From the NCBI GenBank assembly GCA_016714225.1, contig JADJNS010000010.1, positions 1 through 64,000 on the forward strand: a DNA stretch of 64,000 bases, written 5' to 3'. A program made the translations under genes and the position numbers. Below, piece after piece: positions 26,539 through 34,178 of the stretch (position 1 is the stretch's first letter; every line of letters begins with the position of its first letter). Below the pieces are notes generated by a model, which made no database searches, was not told where the DNA came from, and was given only the letters and a program-made list of their open reading frames with translations. This DNA is from Archangiaceae bacterium. GTDB lineage: Bacteria > Myxococcota > Myxococcia > Myxococcales > Myxococcaceae.

Positions 26539-27441
26539 TCAGCGGCCCAGCACGCGCACGTAGGGGCGCGCGAGGGGTCGCAGCACCGCTTCGAGCTTCG
26601 GGTCGAGCGGCTCCTTGTGGCGGTATTGCATCAGCTGCTTCGCCACCATCGCCAGGCGAAAGCCGAAGTCTTGCGGGGCCTGCGGGTCGAGCGCGAGCAG
26701 GGTGTAGGGCTTGGGCGGGTGGGCGCGCTGAAACGACACCGCCATCGAGATGCGCGGGTGCGTGCCGCGCGGGCTCGAGCGCGAGCCCCAGTGCAAGAGC
26801 GCTCCGTTCCAGAACAGGTAGTCGCCGGGCTTCGCCGGCAGCGCGCGGATGTTGGGCACGTCGAAGACGAAGTCCATCTCGTGCTCGGTGCGGTAGCGCG
26901 GGTCGCGGTCGGCGGGCAGCACGTAGATGCAGCCGTTGAGTGGGTTCGCGTCGCTGAGCGGCAGCCACAGCTGCGCCACGTTGGCGGTGCCGTCGTCGTT
27001 CACCGACGCGCGGCCCTGGTCGCGGTGCGGAGACCAGCCCGCCTGGTCTTTCTTCGGGTCGACGTGCCACGCCCAGTAGTCGGTGCAGACCTTGTAGTCG
27101 TCGCCGAGCACCGCGCGCAGCAGGCGCCCCTGGCGGTGAAAGAGCGCCCAGGTCTGGTCGAAGAGGAAGATGAAGACGGGAGAGAGGCCGAGGTCGACCA
27201 GCTTCTGCACCGCGCGCGCGAGCGCCTTGGCCGGCGCCGCCGTCTCGCGGTCGGTGCCGCGGCCGTAGCCCTGCAGCTTGAGCTGCGCGAGGTGGTCGTC
27301 GAGCGAGCCGTCGTCGAGCGGGTTCTCCCAGCGCCAGGCCGCAGCGCCGATGCTCAAGGCGGGGAAGTGGCGCTTCCAGAACTGCGGGTCGGCGACCGAG
27401 TCGGCGATGACCGCAGGGGCGAGCGGGGTGGCGCGGGGCAT
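26539..27441 (-). CDS. Phytanoyl-CoA dioxygenase (PhyH) family protein
   Basis: This 300-residue enzyme is likely Fe(II)/2-oxoglutarate-dependent. The metal motif HxD is His139-x-Asp141 in GWSPHRDQGRASV. The distal His is in GALLHWGSRSSPRGTHPRIS, with the Arg that would hold 2-oxoglutarate. KPGDYLFWNGALLHWG is the typical PhyH strand. It would hydroxylate an unknown substrate in the cytoplasm. No partner biosynthetic genes flank it; the divergent aminotransferase is 20 nt away. Confidence 0.85.
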   Translation of the reverse strand: MPRATPLAPAVIADSVADPQFWKRHFPALSIGAAAWRWENPLDDGSLDDHLAQLKLQGYGRGTDRETAAPAKALARAVQKLVDLGLSPVFIFLFDQTWALFHRQGRLLRAVLGDDYKVCTDYWAWHVDPKKDQAGWSPHRDQGRASVNDDGTANVAQLWLPLSDANPLNGCIYVLPADRDPRYRTEHEMDFVFDVPNIRALPAKPGDYLFWNGALLHWGSRSSPRGTHPRISMAVSFQRAHPPKPYTLLALDPQAPQDFGFRLAMVAKQLMQYRHKEPLDPKLEAVLRPLARPYVRVLGR

Positions 27442-27461
27442 CGCCCTTCAGTCTGGTCGAG

Positions 27462-28562
27462 GTGTGGCGCGTTGTCGCGGGCGTGCGAGAGTCTGCTTTT
27501 CAGGTGGTCGAGCTCACCGAGAACAGCCTGGCCGCGAGGCGCAGCGAGCTCGAGGCGAACGGCGTCGAGCTGCTCGACCTCACCGTCTCGAACCCGACGG
27601 CAGTCGGCCTGGCGCCCACCGGCGTGGCGCTGCCCGCGGTCGACCGCTACGAGCCCGAGGCGCTCGGCACGCGCGCCGCGCGCGAGGCGGTGGGCTCGTA
27701 TGCGGGCGTCTCGGCCGAGGCGCTGCTGCTGTGCGCCAGCACCAGCGAGGCGTACGGGTGGCTGTTCAAGCTGCTCGGCGGCGAGGTGTGGGTGCCGGCG
27801 CCGGGCTACCCGCTGCTCGAGCACCTCGCCGCGCTCGAGCACGTCGCGCTGCGGCACTACCCGCTGCGCTACGACGGCCGCTGGTGCACCGATGCGGCGC
27901 TGGTCGCGGGCACCGCGCAGACGCGCGCGGTGGTCGCGGTGAGCCCGGGCAACCCCACCGGCAGCTACCTGCTCGAGCACGAGGCGCGGCCGCTCGCCGA
28001 GCTGTGCGCCGCGCGCGGCTGGGCGTTGATCGTCGACGAGGTCTTCTGCGCGCCATCGCGGTCGCTGGCGTCGCGCGCGTGGCCGTGCCTCACGTTCTGC
28101 CTGGGCGGCCTGTCGAAGGCGTGCGGGCTGCCGCAGCTCAAGCTGGCGTGGACCTCGGTGCACGGCCCCGGGGCGGCGCGCGCGCTCGAGCAGCTCGGGC
28201 TCATCGCCGACACGTACCTCTCGGTGGGCGCTCCGGTGCAGGCCGCGGCGGGGCAGCTGCTCTCGCTGGCCCCTGGGTTTCAGGCGCGGGTGCGGGCGCG
28301 CTGCGACGAGAACCGGCGGGCGCTCTCTGGTGTGATGCGCCCCGAGTGGCAGCTGCTCGGCGCCGAGGGCGGGTGGAGCGCGGTGGTTCGGCTGCCCTCG
28401 AGCGTCGATGAAGAGGCGCTGTGCTTGCGATTGCTCGAGGCGGGCGTGGTGGTGCACCCGGGGTTCTTCTACGACTTTCCGTCGGGCAAGCACCTGGTGC
28501 TCTCGTTGTTGCCGCTGCCTGACGTGTTCGTTGCCGGGGTCGCGGCGCTCGCCGGCCTCTGA
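27462..28562 (+). CDS. Aminotransferase class I/II (PLP-dependent)
   Basis: This 366-residue fold-type I aminotransferase shows LLDLTVSNPTAVGL at the N-terminus, SPGNPTGSYL for cofactor phosphate contact, LIVDEVF with the PLP Asp, and the Schiff-base Lys in LGGLSKACGLPQLKLAW. It resembles the alanine/aspartate aminotransferase subgroup that uses an LDLTxSNPT start. The start is uncertain: GTG 27462 or GTG 27483. It transfers an amino group from an unidentified donor. It shares a short divergent region with the PhyH gene, so co-regulation is possible. Confidence 0.87.
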   Translation: MWRVVAGVRESAFQVVELTENSLAARRSELEANGVELLDLTVSNPTAVGLAPTGVALPAVDRYEPEALGTRAAREAVGSYAGVSAEALLLCASTSEAYGWLFKLLGGEVWVPAPGYPLLEHLAALEHVALRHYPLRYDGRWCTDAALVAGTAQTRAVVAVSPGNPTGSYLLEHEARPLAELCAARGWALIVDEVFCAPSRSLASRAWPCLTFCLGGLSKACGLPQLKLAWTSVHGPGAARALEQLGLIADTYLSVGAPVQAAAGQLLSLAPGFQARVRARCDENRRALSGVMRPEWQLLGAEGGWSAVVRLPSSVDEEALCLRLLEAGVVVHPGFFYDFPSGKHLVLSLLPLPDVFVAGVAALAGL

Positions 28563-28696
28563 GCGGGGGCGTGGCGCCCCAGAGAAACCTGGGGCGACGT
28601 GGGTTCGTCATGGTGCGAAGGGCGGGTGAGGGCTCGGCAGGCCAGGCCCGGCGCTGCTGCACGGTCGGGGCGGCGCGATGCCCCGGCCGCCCGCGG

Positions 28697-28716
28697 TGTC
28701 AGATTTCGAACTGACA
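28697..28716. promoter_or_regulatory. Palindrome TGTCAG-N8-CTGACA
   Basis: Six-base arms, TGTCAG and CTGACA, surround an AT-rich centre (ATTTCGAA). The size and shape fit a dimeric regulator site. It lies about 335 nt before sohB and 135 nt after the aminotransferase. Confidence 0.4.
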
Positions 28717-28720
28717 GGGG

Positions 28721-28742
28721 TTTTCGTCGCGGGCGACGAAAA
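28721..28742. promoter_or_regulatory. Perfect 10-bp inverted repeat (22 nt)
   Basis: TTTTCGTCGC, a GG spacer, and GCGACGAAAA make a perfect palindrome four bases after the preceding one. The 2-nt spacer is too small for an RNA hairpin loop without opening base pairs, which favours a protein-binding DNA site. Read as RNA it could also act as a bidirectional terminator, since both ends carry T-tracts. Confidence 0.45.
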
Positions 28743-29050
28743 ACGCGGTCAGAACGCTCGCGGCGTACGCGGGGCGCGTCGAGCGGGCGATGCGCTGCGA
28801 CGAGGGCGGCCACGCCGCGGAGTCGTCGCGCTCTCGCCGTTGGCCCCGGGCACAGGGCGCTGAGAAAAGGAGCTGCTCGAGCCAAAGGAGGGGCCGAGGC
28901 GAGGGCGTGCACGCCGCCCCGCTCGACCCGGGTCACCGCATCAGAGTCGTGGAGCGCGGTTCCCCGCCCGAGACCGGGCTGTCGAACGAGACGCGGGAAA
29001 CCGGTCGGGCCAGCGTCGACGCGCGAAGGCCTGTGCTACGAGCCAGCGCC

Positions 29051-30043
29051 ATGGAGATTCTCTGGACGACGCTCGACTTCGCGCTGAAGGGCCTGATCGT
29101 CTTTCTCGTGACCGCCGCGAGCGCCGCGTTCGTCTTCGCCGCCGCGCGCCGCCGGCGTGTCCACCTGCCGCAGCTCGAGGTGCGCGCGCTCAATCGCCGC
29201 CTCGATGCGCTGGGCGACGGCCTTCGCTCGGCGATGATGGACCGCAAGGCCTACCGCGCGATGGTGAAGCAGCGCCGCGCGGAGAAAGCCAAGGCCGAGA
29301 AGCCGAAGGCGAAGGTCTACGTGCTCGAGTTCGACGGCGACATTCTCGCCACCCAGGTCGAGCGCATGCGCGAAGAGGTGACCGCCATCGTCACGGTCGC
29401 CACGCCCGATGACGAGGTGGTGGTGAAGGTCGAGAGCGGAGGCGGTGCCGTGCCCCACTACGGCCTCGCCGCGGCCCAGCTGCAGCGCCTGCGCGACCGC
29501 AAGATCAAGGTCACCGCGTGCATCGACCGCGTCGCGGCCAGCGGCGGCTACCTGATGGCGTGCGTCGCCGACACCATCGTGGCCGCTCCGTTCGCGGTCA
29601 TCGGCTCGATCGGCGTGGTCGCCCAGATTCCCAACGTGCACCGGCTGCTCAAGAAGCACGACATCGACGTCGAAGAAATCACCGCCGGCAAGTTCAAGCG
29701 CACCATCAGCGTGGTGGGCGAAATCACGCCCCAGGGCCGCGCGAAGTTGAAGGAGCAGCTCGAAGAGACGCACGTGCTCTTCAAGGACTTCGTGAAGCAG
29801 CACCGCCCGCAGCTCGACCTCGAGAAGGTGGCGACCGGCGAGTACTGGCTGGCGACGACCGCGAAAGAGCTCGGCCTGGTCGACGCGCTCGGCACCAGCG
29901 ACGACTACCTGCTGCAGCGCGCGAAAGACGCCGAGGTGTTCAAGGTCACCTTCCGCTCGGAGAAGCCGTGGCGCGACCGGCTGGGCCGCTTCGCCGCCAA
30001 GGCGCTGCTCGAGTGGCTGGTGCCCCTCAAGGGGAGCTACTGA
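29051..30043 (+). CDS. sohB: Signal-peptide-peptidase-like S49 protease SohB
   Basis: This 330-residue inner-membrane serine protease starts at ATG 29051 with a membrane anchor (WTTLDFALKGLIVFLVTAAS). The central ClpP-like fold has VYVLEFDGDI, VKVESGGGAVPHYGLA, catalytic Ser164 in RVAASGGYLMACVAD and GSIGVVAQIPNVHRLL. The catalytic Lys is one of Lys214/Lys216 in TAGKFKRT. The length and single-domain build match E. coli SohB rather than the double-domain SppA. The hotdog gene downstream begins in a TGATG overlap, so the two are co-translated. Confidence 0.94.
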   Translation: MEILWTTLDFALKGLIVFLVTAASAAFVFAAARRRRVHLPQLEVRALNRRLDALGDGLRSAMMDRKAYRAMVKQRRAEKAKAEKPKAKVYVLEFDGDILATQVERMREEVTAIVTVATPDDEVVVKVESGGGAVPHYGLAAAQLQRLRDRKIKVTACIDRVAASGGYLMACVADTIVAAPFAVIGSIGVVAQIPNVHRLLKKHDIDVEEITAGKFKRTISVVGEITPQGRAKLKEQLEETHVLFKDFVKQHRPQLDLEKVATGEYWLATTAKELGLVDALGTSDDYLLQRAKDAEVFKVTFRSEKPWRDRLGRFAAKALLEWLVPLKGSY

Positions 30044-30522
30044 TGCTGCCCCACCACCTCGACGGGTCGCTGTTCGGAGCTGATCAGCCGTGCTTCGGCT
30101 GCTCTCCGAACCACCCGTCGGGCTTTCACTTGAAGCTCGTGCGCGACGGCGAGGGCGTCAAGACGCTGTTCACGCCGCACGACAAGTACCAGGGGCCGCC
30201 CGGGGTGATGCACGGCGGGCTGGTGATGACGCTCGCCGACGAGGTCGCCGCGTGGGCGATTCTCGCGAAGATCGGCAAGTTCGGCTTCACCACCTCGTTC
30301 GAGGGCAAGTTCCGCGCGCCAGTGCGGGTCGGCCAAGAGGCGCAGGGCTTCGGCAGGGTGGTGAAAGAGAGCTCGCGGGTGGTGCGGGTGCAGGTGCGCA
30401 TCGAGCAGAACGGCGCCGAGTGCTTCGACGGCCTGCTCACCTTCGTGCTGCTCGACCGCGCCGGGGCCGAGAAGCTGATGGGCCGCCCGCTGCCCGACGC
30501 CTGGGCGCAGTTCGCCCGCTGA
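30043..30522 (+). CDS. PaaI/4HBT hotdog thioesterase
   Basis: This 159-residue hotdog-fold acyl-CoA thioesterase shows CFGCSPNHPSGFHLKL at the N-terminus and GPPGVMHGGLVMTLADEVAAWA, the HGG active-site helix with its acidic residue. TTSFEGKFRAPVRVGQE is the second strand pair. Substrate unknown. It is translationally coupled to sohB by a 1-nt stop-start overlap. Two other hotdog genes (32298, 33646) lie within 4 kb. Confidence 0.88.
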   Translation: MLPHHLDGSLFGADQPCFGCSPNHPSGFHLKLVRDGEGVKTLFTPHDKYQGPPGVMHGGLVMTLADEVAAWAILAKIGKFGFTTSFEGKFRAPVRVGQEAQGFGRVVKESSRVVRVQVRIEQNGAECFDGLLTFVLLDRAGAEKLMGRPLPDAWAQFAR

Positions 30523-30628
30523 CGACTGCGGTCGCTGTCGAGCTGCTACCGCGGTCGCGCCAAAGGGGCGAACCCGGCGTAGCCTCTCAGCCGCCGGCGC
30601 GGGCGCGCGCCTTGCTCAGAGGGGACCC

Positions 30629-31552
30629 ATGACCAAGCTCTTCGTCGTAGGTGCGATGTTGGCGGCGGTGTGCGTACCCGAGGCTCCCGGGCCCGGCGAG
30701 GTCGACGCGCGCGACGTGCGCGGCAACTACGACGTCACCTACGACAGCGCGCTCAAGGTGCAGCTGAACCTCGGCGGCGCGCTGCGCGAGGTGACCGCGA
30801 GCGGCTACGGCAGCGTGGTCGACTTCGGCGTCTACAACGGCAAGCCGGTGACGCTCGACCTGAAGGCCTTCTGCGACCGCGAAGACGTGACGTGCCCGTA
30901 CGAGAAGTTCTGGACCCGGGTGGCCATCGACCAGCCGAAGCTGAAGCAGACCGGCCTGGCGCTGCAAGAGCTGCGCGTCATCGACGACGAAGACCACCAC
31001 CCTCCGGTGGGTAAGAAGGCGCCTTCCGTGAGCGGCCTGGTGAACCACGACGACTCTGACCGGTTCCTCATCGGCCTGGGGCTGCAGGCGGGCGCGAACC
31101 AGGCGTGCGCGGCGATCGACGTGTCGTTCGCGAGCGGCCGCTTCAGCCACGAAGGCGAGAAGCTCGAGACCACCCAGGAGTACCGCTACGACGACGGCCA
31201 GCGCTGCAACCCCGACGCGGGCACGGCAGCGACGGATGCGGGCGCGAGCGCCGACGCCGGAGCCCCCACCGCCGACGCCGGGGCGCCCAAGGTGTGCGCG
31301 CTGCACGACGTGACGCGGCTCACCTGGCCCGATGGCGCGGAAATCGACGGCATCAAAGAGGGCAAGGTCGGCTTCGCGTGGGCGGGTGGCTGCGCGTTCG
31401 GCCCGGCGCTGATCGGCGCCACGCTGTACCTCGAGACCGCGTACACCGGCACGCGCACCGGCGACTTCGACCCGCCGCCGTTCACCCCCGAGCCGGTGAC
31501 CCAGCCCGACGCCGGCTTCCCCGACGACGCCGGCGCGGCCGACGGCGGGTGA
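30629..31552 (+). CDS. Secreted protein with Asp-Ala-Gly linkers, unknown function
   Basis: This 307-residue protein has an N-terminal hydrophobic segment (MTKLFVVGAMLAAVCVPEAP) that may be a signal peptide or a lipoprotein signal. AGAGGGGACCC just before the ATG contains a good ribosome-binding site. Two beta-rich parts are separated by a low-complexity stretch of DAG/ADAG units around residues 191-227, and a second DAG stretch ends the protein. Such linkers are common in myxobacterial cell-surface proteins. No enzyme motif is seen. Confidence 0.7.
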   Translation: MTKLFVVGAMLAAVCVPEAPGPGEVDARDVRGNYDVTYDSALKVQLNLGGALREVTASGYGSVVDFGVYNGKPVTLDLKAFCDREDVTCPYEKFWTRVAIDQPKLKQTGLALQELRVIDDEDHHPPVGKKAPSVSGLVNHDDSDRFLIGLGLQAGANQACAAIDVSFASGRFSHEGEKLETTQEYRYDDGQRCNPDAGTAATDAGASADAGAPTADAGAPKVCALHDVTRLTWPDGAEIDGIKEGKVGFAWAGGCAFGPALIGATLYLETAYTGTRTGDFDPPPFTPEPVTQPDAGFPDDAGAADGG

Positions 31553-31601
31553 GGCGCTTCGGCGCGAGGCTCTTCTGACGCACCTGTCGCGTCTCGAGCG
31601 G

Positions 31602-32273
31602 TCAGTTCTTCGCCGCGAATTCGAACACGGCGCGTGCATCTGCCGCGGTGACTTCGTGCACGCCGTCGCGCACCTCGAGCTGGGCCGGCCACTTCGCCTC
31701 GAGCAGCATCGCGTAGAGCCGCTTCGCGCCCGGGAGCTGAATCGCGTCGCGCGAGGCGCCCAGCACCAGCACCGGCCGCGAGCGCTCGGGGCTGAAGACC
31801 TCACCGGTCACGTTGCCCGCGTGCAGCACCACGTAGCCGCGCGCCTCGGCGTCACTCTCTGACGCCACCATCGCGGTGAAGTAGCCGCCGTTCGAGAAGC
31901 CGACGAACACGGCCGGCGAGCGCGTCTCGAGCTGCGCCAGCACGCGGCCCAGCCGGTCGAGCACCGGCTTCACCAGGGCGCGCTGCGACAGGTCGTTGGG
32001 CCAGCACCAGTGGGTCGAGACCTCTTTCGACCAGCCGCACAGCCCCTGCTGGCCGCGCAGCGCCACCAGCGTGGCGCCCTGGCGCTTCGCCTCGGCAGCC
32101 AGCAGCGACAGCTCGCGCACGTGCCTCCAGTCGGTGGGGCCGGGCAGCATGCCGTGGAAGTAGACGACCAGCGGCCCCTTGCCCCGCACCACGCAAGCCT
32201 CGTCGACCGCGGTCATGCCCGTGGGGCAAGAAAGACCCGCCGTCACCAGCAACACCGCCCAGGACATCACCAT
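31602..32273 (-). CDS. Exported alpha/beta hydrolase, depolymerase-like
   Basis: This 223-residue protein has a short lipoprotein-like signal (MVMSWAVLLVTAGLSC). LVVYFHGMLPGPTDW is the oxyanion strand and FVGFSNGGYFTAMV carries the catalytic Ser in a GxSxG elbow. RPVLVLGASRDAIQLPG holds the likely acid and RDGVHEVTAADAR the His. The layout recalls small esterases of the PHB-depolymerase/LpqC type. It is divergent from the next thioesterase by 24 nt. Confidence 0.75.
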   Translation of the reverse strand: MVMSWAVLLVTAGLSCPTGMTAVDEACVVRGKGPLVVYFHGMLPGPTDWRHVRELSLLAAEAKRQGATLVALRGQQGLCGWSKEVSTHWCWPNDLSQRALVKPVLDRLGRVLAQLETRSPAVFVGFSNGGYFTAMVASESDAEARGYVVLHAGNVTGEVFSPERSRPVLVLGASRDAIQLPGAKRLYAMLLEAKWPAQLEVRDGVHEVTAADARAVFEFAAKN

Positions 32274-32297
32274 GCGCGTGCTACGCTAGCGCCACCC

Positions 32298-32744
32298 GTG
32301 AGCGTGTCATCCGGAGTCCGCTTCCACGAGCAGACGCATGGCGTCTACTTCGACGACCTCGACGCGTTTCAGATTCTCCACAACGCGCGTTACCTGCTGC
32401 TGTTCGAACGCACCATCGGTCACTTCTGGGGGCACCTGGGCTGGGGCGGCACGCTCGACGTGCAGAAGAACCCCGACCAGTTCCACCTGGTCGCCTCGAA
32501 CCACGTCGACTACCTGCGGCCGGTGGTGGGGGTCAGCCAGGTGCGGGTGCGGGTGTGGGTCGAGAAGCTGGGCCGCTCGAGCCTGACCTTCGGCTTTGCC
32601 CTGCTCCCGCTCGACCTCGACATCGACTACGCGACCGGCACGCGCACCGTGGTGCGCGTCGACAGCGGCACCCGTCACCCCACGCCGTGGACCGAGTCGT
32701 TTCGCGCGCAGATCAAGCCGTGGGTGAAGGTGCCGGGCGCGTGA
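32298..32744 (+). CDS. 4HBT acyl-CoA thioesterase (YbgC-like)
   Basis: This 148-residue hotdog thioesterase starts at GTG 32298. FDDLDAFQILHNARYLLLFERT is the signature of the 4-hydroxybenzoyl-CoA/YbgC group, with the Asp that acts in catalysis (the DxxxxxHxxxYL pattern). SNHVDYLRPVVGVSQVRVRV and SSLTFGFALLPLDL follow. Its stop overlaps the GTG start of the next gene by 4 nt. Substrate is unknown. Confidence 0.87.
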   Translation: MSVSSGVRFHEQTHGVYFDDLDAFQILHNARYLLLFERTIGHFWGHLGWGGTLDVQKNPDQFHLVASNHVDYLRPVVGVSQVRVRVWVEKLGRSSLTFGFALLPLDLDIDYATGTRTVVRVDSGTRHPTPWTESFRAQIKPWVKVPGA

Positions 32745-33514
32745 GCCCTCCCGACGGCGCGCGCGACGTGCTGGTGGTGCTCCGCGAAGAGCTCGCTGCC
32801 GCCCGCGCGGCGCTGCGCGAGGCCGACTCGGTCGACGCCGAAGAGTCGGGCTCGGCCGAGCTCGCCCGGGCTGTCGGCCGCCTGCGCGTCACCGCCGACG
32901 CGCTCGAGGTGCGCATTCGCGGGCCCTTCGACGCGGTGCTGCTCGACAAGGCGGCGGCGAGCTTTCGCGCCGCGGCAGCGACCTTCGACAAGCTCGCGTC
33001 GGTGCGGCGCGAGAAGTTCAAGGTGTCTGACGACGTGCAGCGGGTGCTCAAGCGGGTGGTGGTGCACGCGCGCGAAATCGGCCGCATGACACAGCAGGGC
33101 GGCGCCGCGCACGTCGGCGCGGCCATCACCTCGCTCTCGACGCCGGCGGCGTGGTCGGGGCCGTGCCTCGATGCGCTGGCAGGCCTGGTCGACACGCTGC
33201 AGTTTCTCGCCCGGCGCAGGCTCGGTGAGGCGGCGGCCGATGATCAGGTGAACAGCCTGGTCGACCGCGCGGCCAGCACCGCGGTGGTGAGCTGCCTGCA
33301 CGCGCTCAAAGACCTGGCGGGCAGGGTGCGCAACGAGCCCACGGTGATGAAAGACCGCTTTCAGCTCGATGGCGCGCTGCGGGCACCCGCGCTGAACCTG
33401 GTCGACCGGCTGTCGGCTTGGTTCAAGCTCGACGACGACGGCCGCAAGCGGCTTCAGTCGAGCATCGAGGGCTTCATTCGACGGCTGCTCGACCGCGCCG
33501 CGCAGGGCCCGTGA
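32741..33514 (+). CDS. Helical protein of unknown function
   Basis: This 257-residue protein is almost entirely alpha-helical, with Ala/Arg/Glu-rich heptad-like stretches (LVVLREELAAARAALREAD, FRAAAATFDKLASVRREKF). It has no signal peptide, membrane segment or recognised motif. It is read from GTG 32741, overlapping the thioesterase stop by 4 nt, so the two are co-expressed. A coiled-coil or structural role is possible; no function can be assigned. Confidence 0.65.
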   Translation: MSPPDGARDVLVVLREELAAARAALREADSVDAEESGSAELARAVGRLRVTADALEVRIRGPFDAVLLDKAAASFRAAAATFDKLASVRREKFKVSDDVQRVLKRVVVHAREIGRMTQQGGAAHVGAAITSLSTPAAWSGPCLDALAGLVDTLQFLARRRLGEAAADDQVNSLVDRAASTAVVSCLHALKDLAGRVRNEPTVMKDRFQLDGALRAPALNLVDRLSAWFKLDDDGRKRLQSSIEGFIRRLLDRAAQGP

Positions 33515-33645
33515 CCGGGCCGACCGGCAGAGCGCGCTGAAACGCGTCAGTGAGGGCGAGGTCGAGGAGCGCGCGGAGTGGCCGTGGTGTGGCCATGAGC
33601 ACGCACCGCAGTCGCCAACGATGAGATCGCCCTCGATGGCGCGTT

Positions 33646-34140
33646 TCAGCTGGGGCCGATCTTCCAGCGTGCGGTGATGCGGGAGACCACGTCGCCGCTC
33701 TCGTCGGTGAGCTCACCGACGACGTCGAGCTCTTGCGGCTGGTTGGTGGCGATGACCTCGCACTGGCAGGTGCCGGTGATGGTGCCGCGCGCCTTCTTGA
33801 CGTAGTCCATCGACAGCCGAACGGGAATGCCGCGGGTGTTGGGCGGCAGCGAGGCGAGCATGGCGACGCCGGTGACCGCCTCGCCGAGGTTCATCAGCGC
33901 GATGGCGTGCACGCTGTTCAGGTGGTTTCGCAGGTAGCGGCGGTCGTGCATGCGCACCCGCGCGCGGCCGGGCGCGAGCTCGAGCACCTCGGGCTTGATG
34001 GTGCCGGTGTACGGAGCGAGCCGGCCGATCAACCGGCCCATGATGCGACCGCCGCCGGGGACCTGCGAGAGCACGCTCCACAGCGTGCCCACCTGCGAAG
34101 GGTCGACGAAACGGGTGAGAAAGTTCGGAAGCTTCGACAT
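33646..34140 (-). CDS. DUF4442 hotdog-fold protein
   Basis: This 164-residue putative thioesterase belongs to the DUF4442 group. The hotdog core is visible in VHAIALMNLGEAVTGVAMLAS (central helix) and the strands ARVRMHDRRYLRNH, GIPVRLSMDYVKKARGTITG and VISRITARWKIG-like C-terminal strand. It probably hydrolyses or binds an acyl thioester. It is divergent from the amidase gene by 38 nt. The last bases of its coding region fall in one arm of an 11-bp inverted repeat. Confidence 0.82.
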   Translation of the reverse strand: MSKLPNFLTRFVDPSQVGTLWSVLSQVPGGGRIMGRLIGRLAPYTGTIKPEVLELAPGRARVRMHDRRYLRNHLNSVHAIALMNLGEAVTGVAMLASLPPNTRGIPVRLSMDYVKKARGTITGTCQCEVIATNQPQELDVVGELTDESGDVVSRITARWKIGPS

Positions 34141-34178
34141 GCCCCTGCGCTTAGCACGTGGTAGCTGATCAATTTCAA

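Larger units (their letters stand above)
28563..29050. other. Gene-less region of about 490 bp with two palindromes
   Basis: No coding frame is supported here. The open frames are short and Arg-rich with no family resemblance. Two inverted repeats lie side by side at 28697-28716 and 28721-28742. The remainder shows nothing recognisable except that it must contain the sohB promoter near its right end. Confidence 0.65.
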
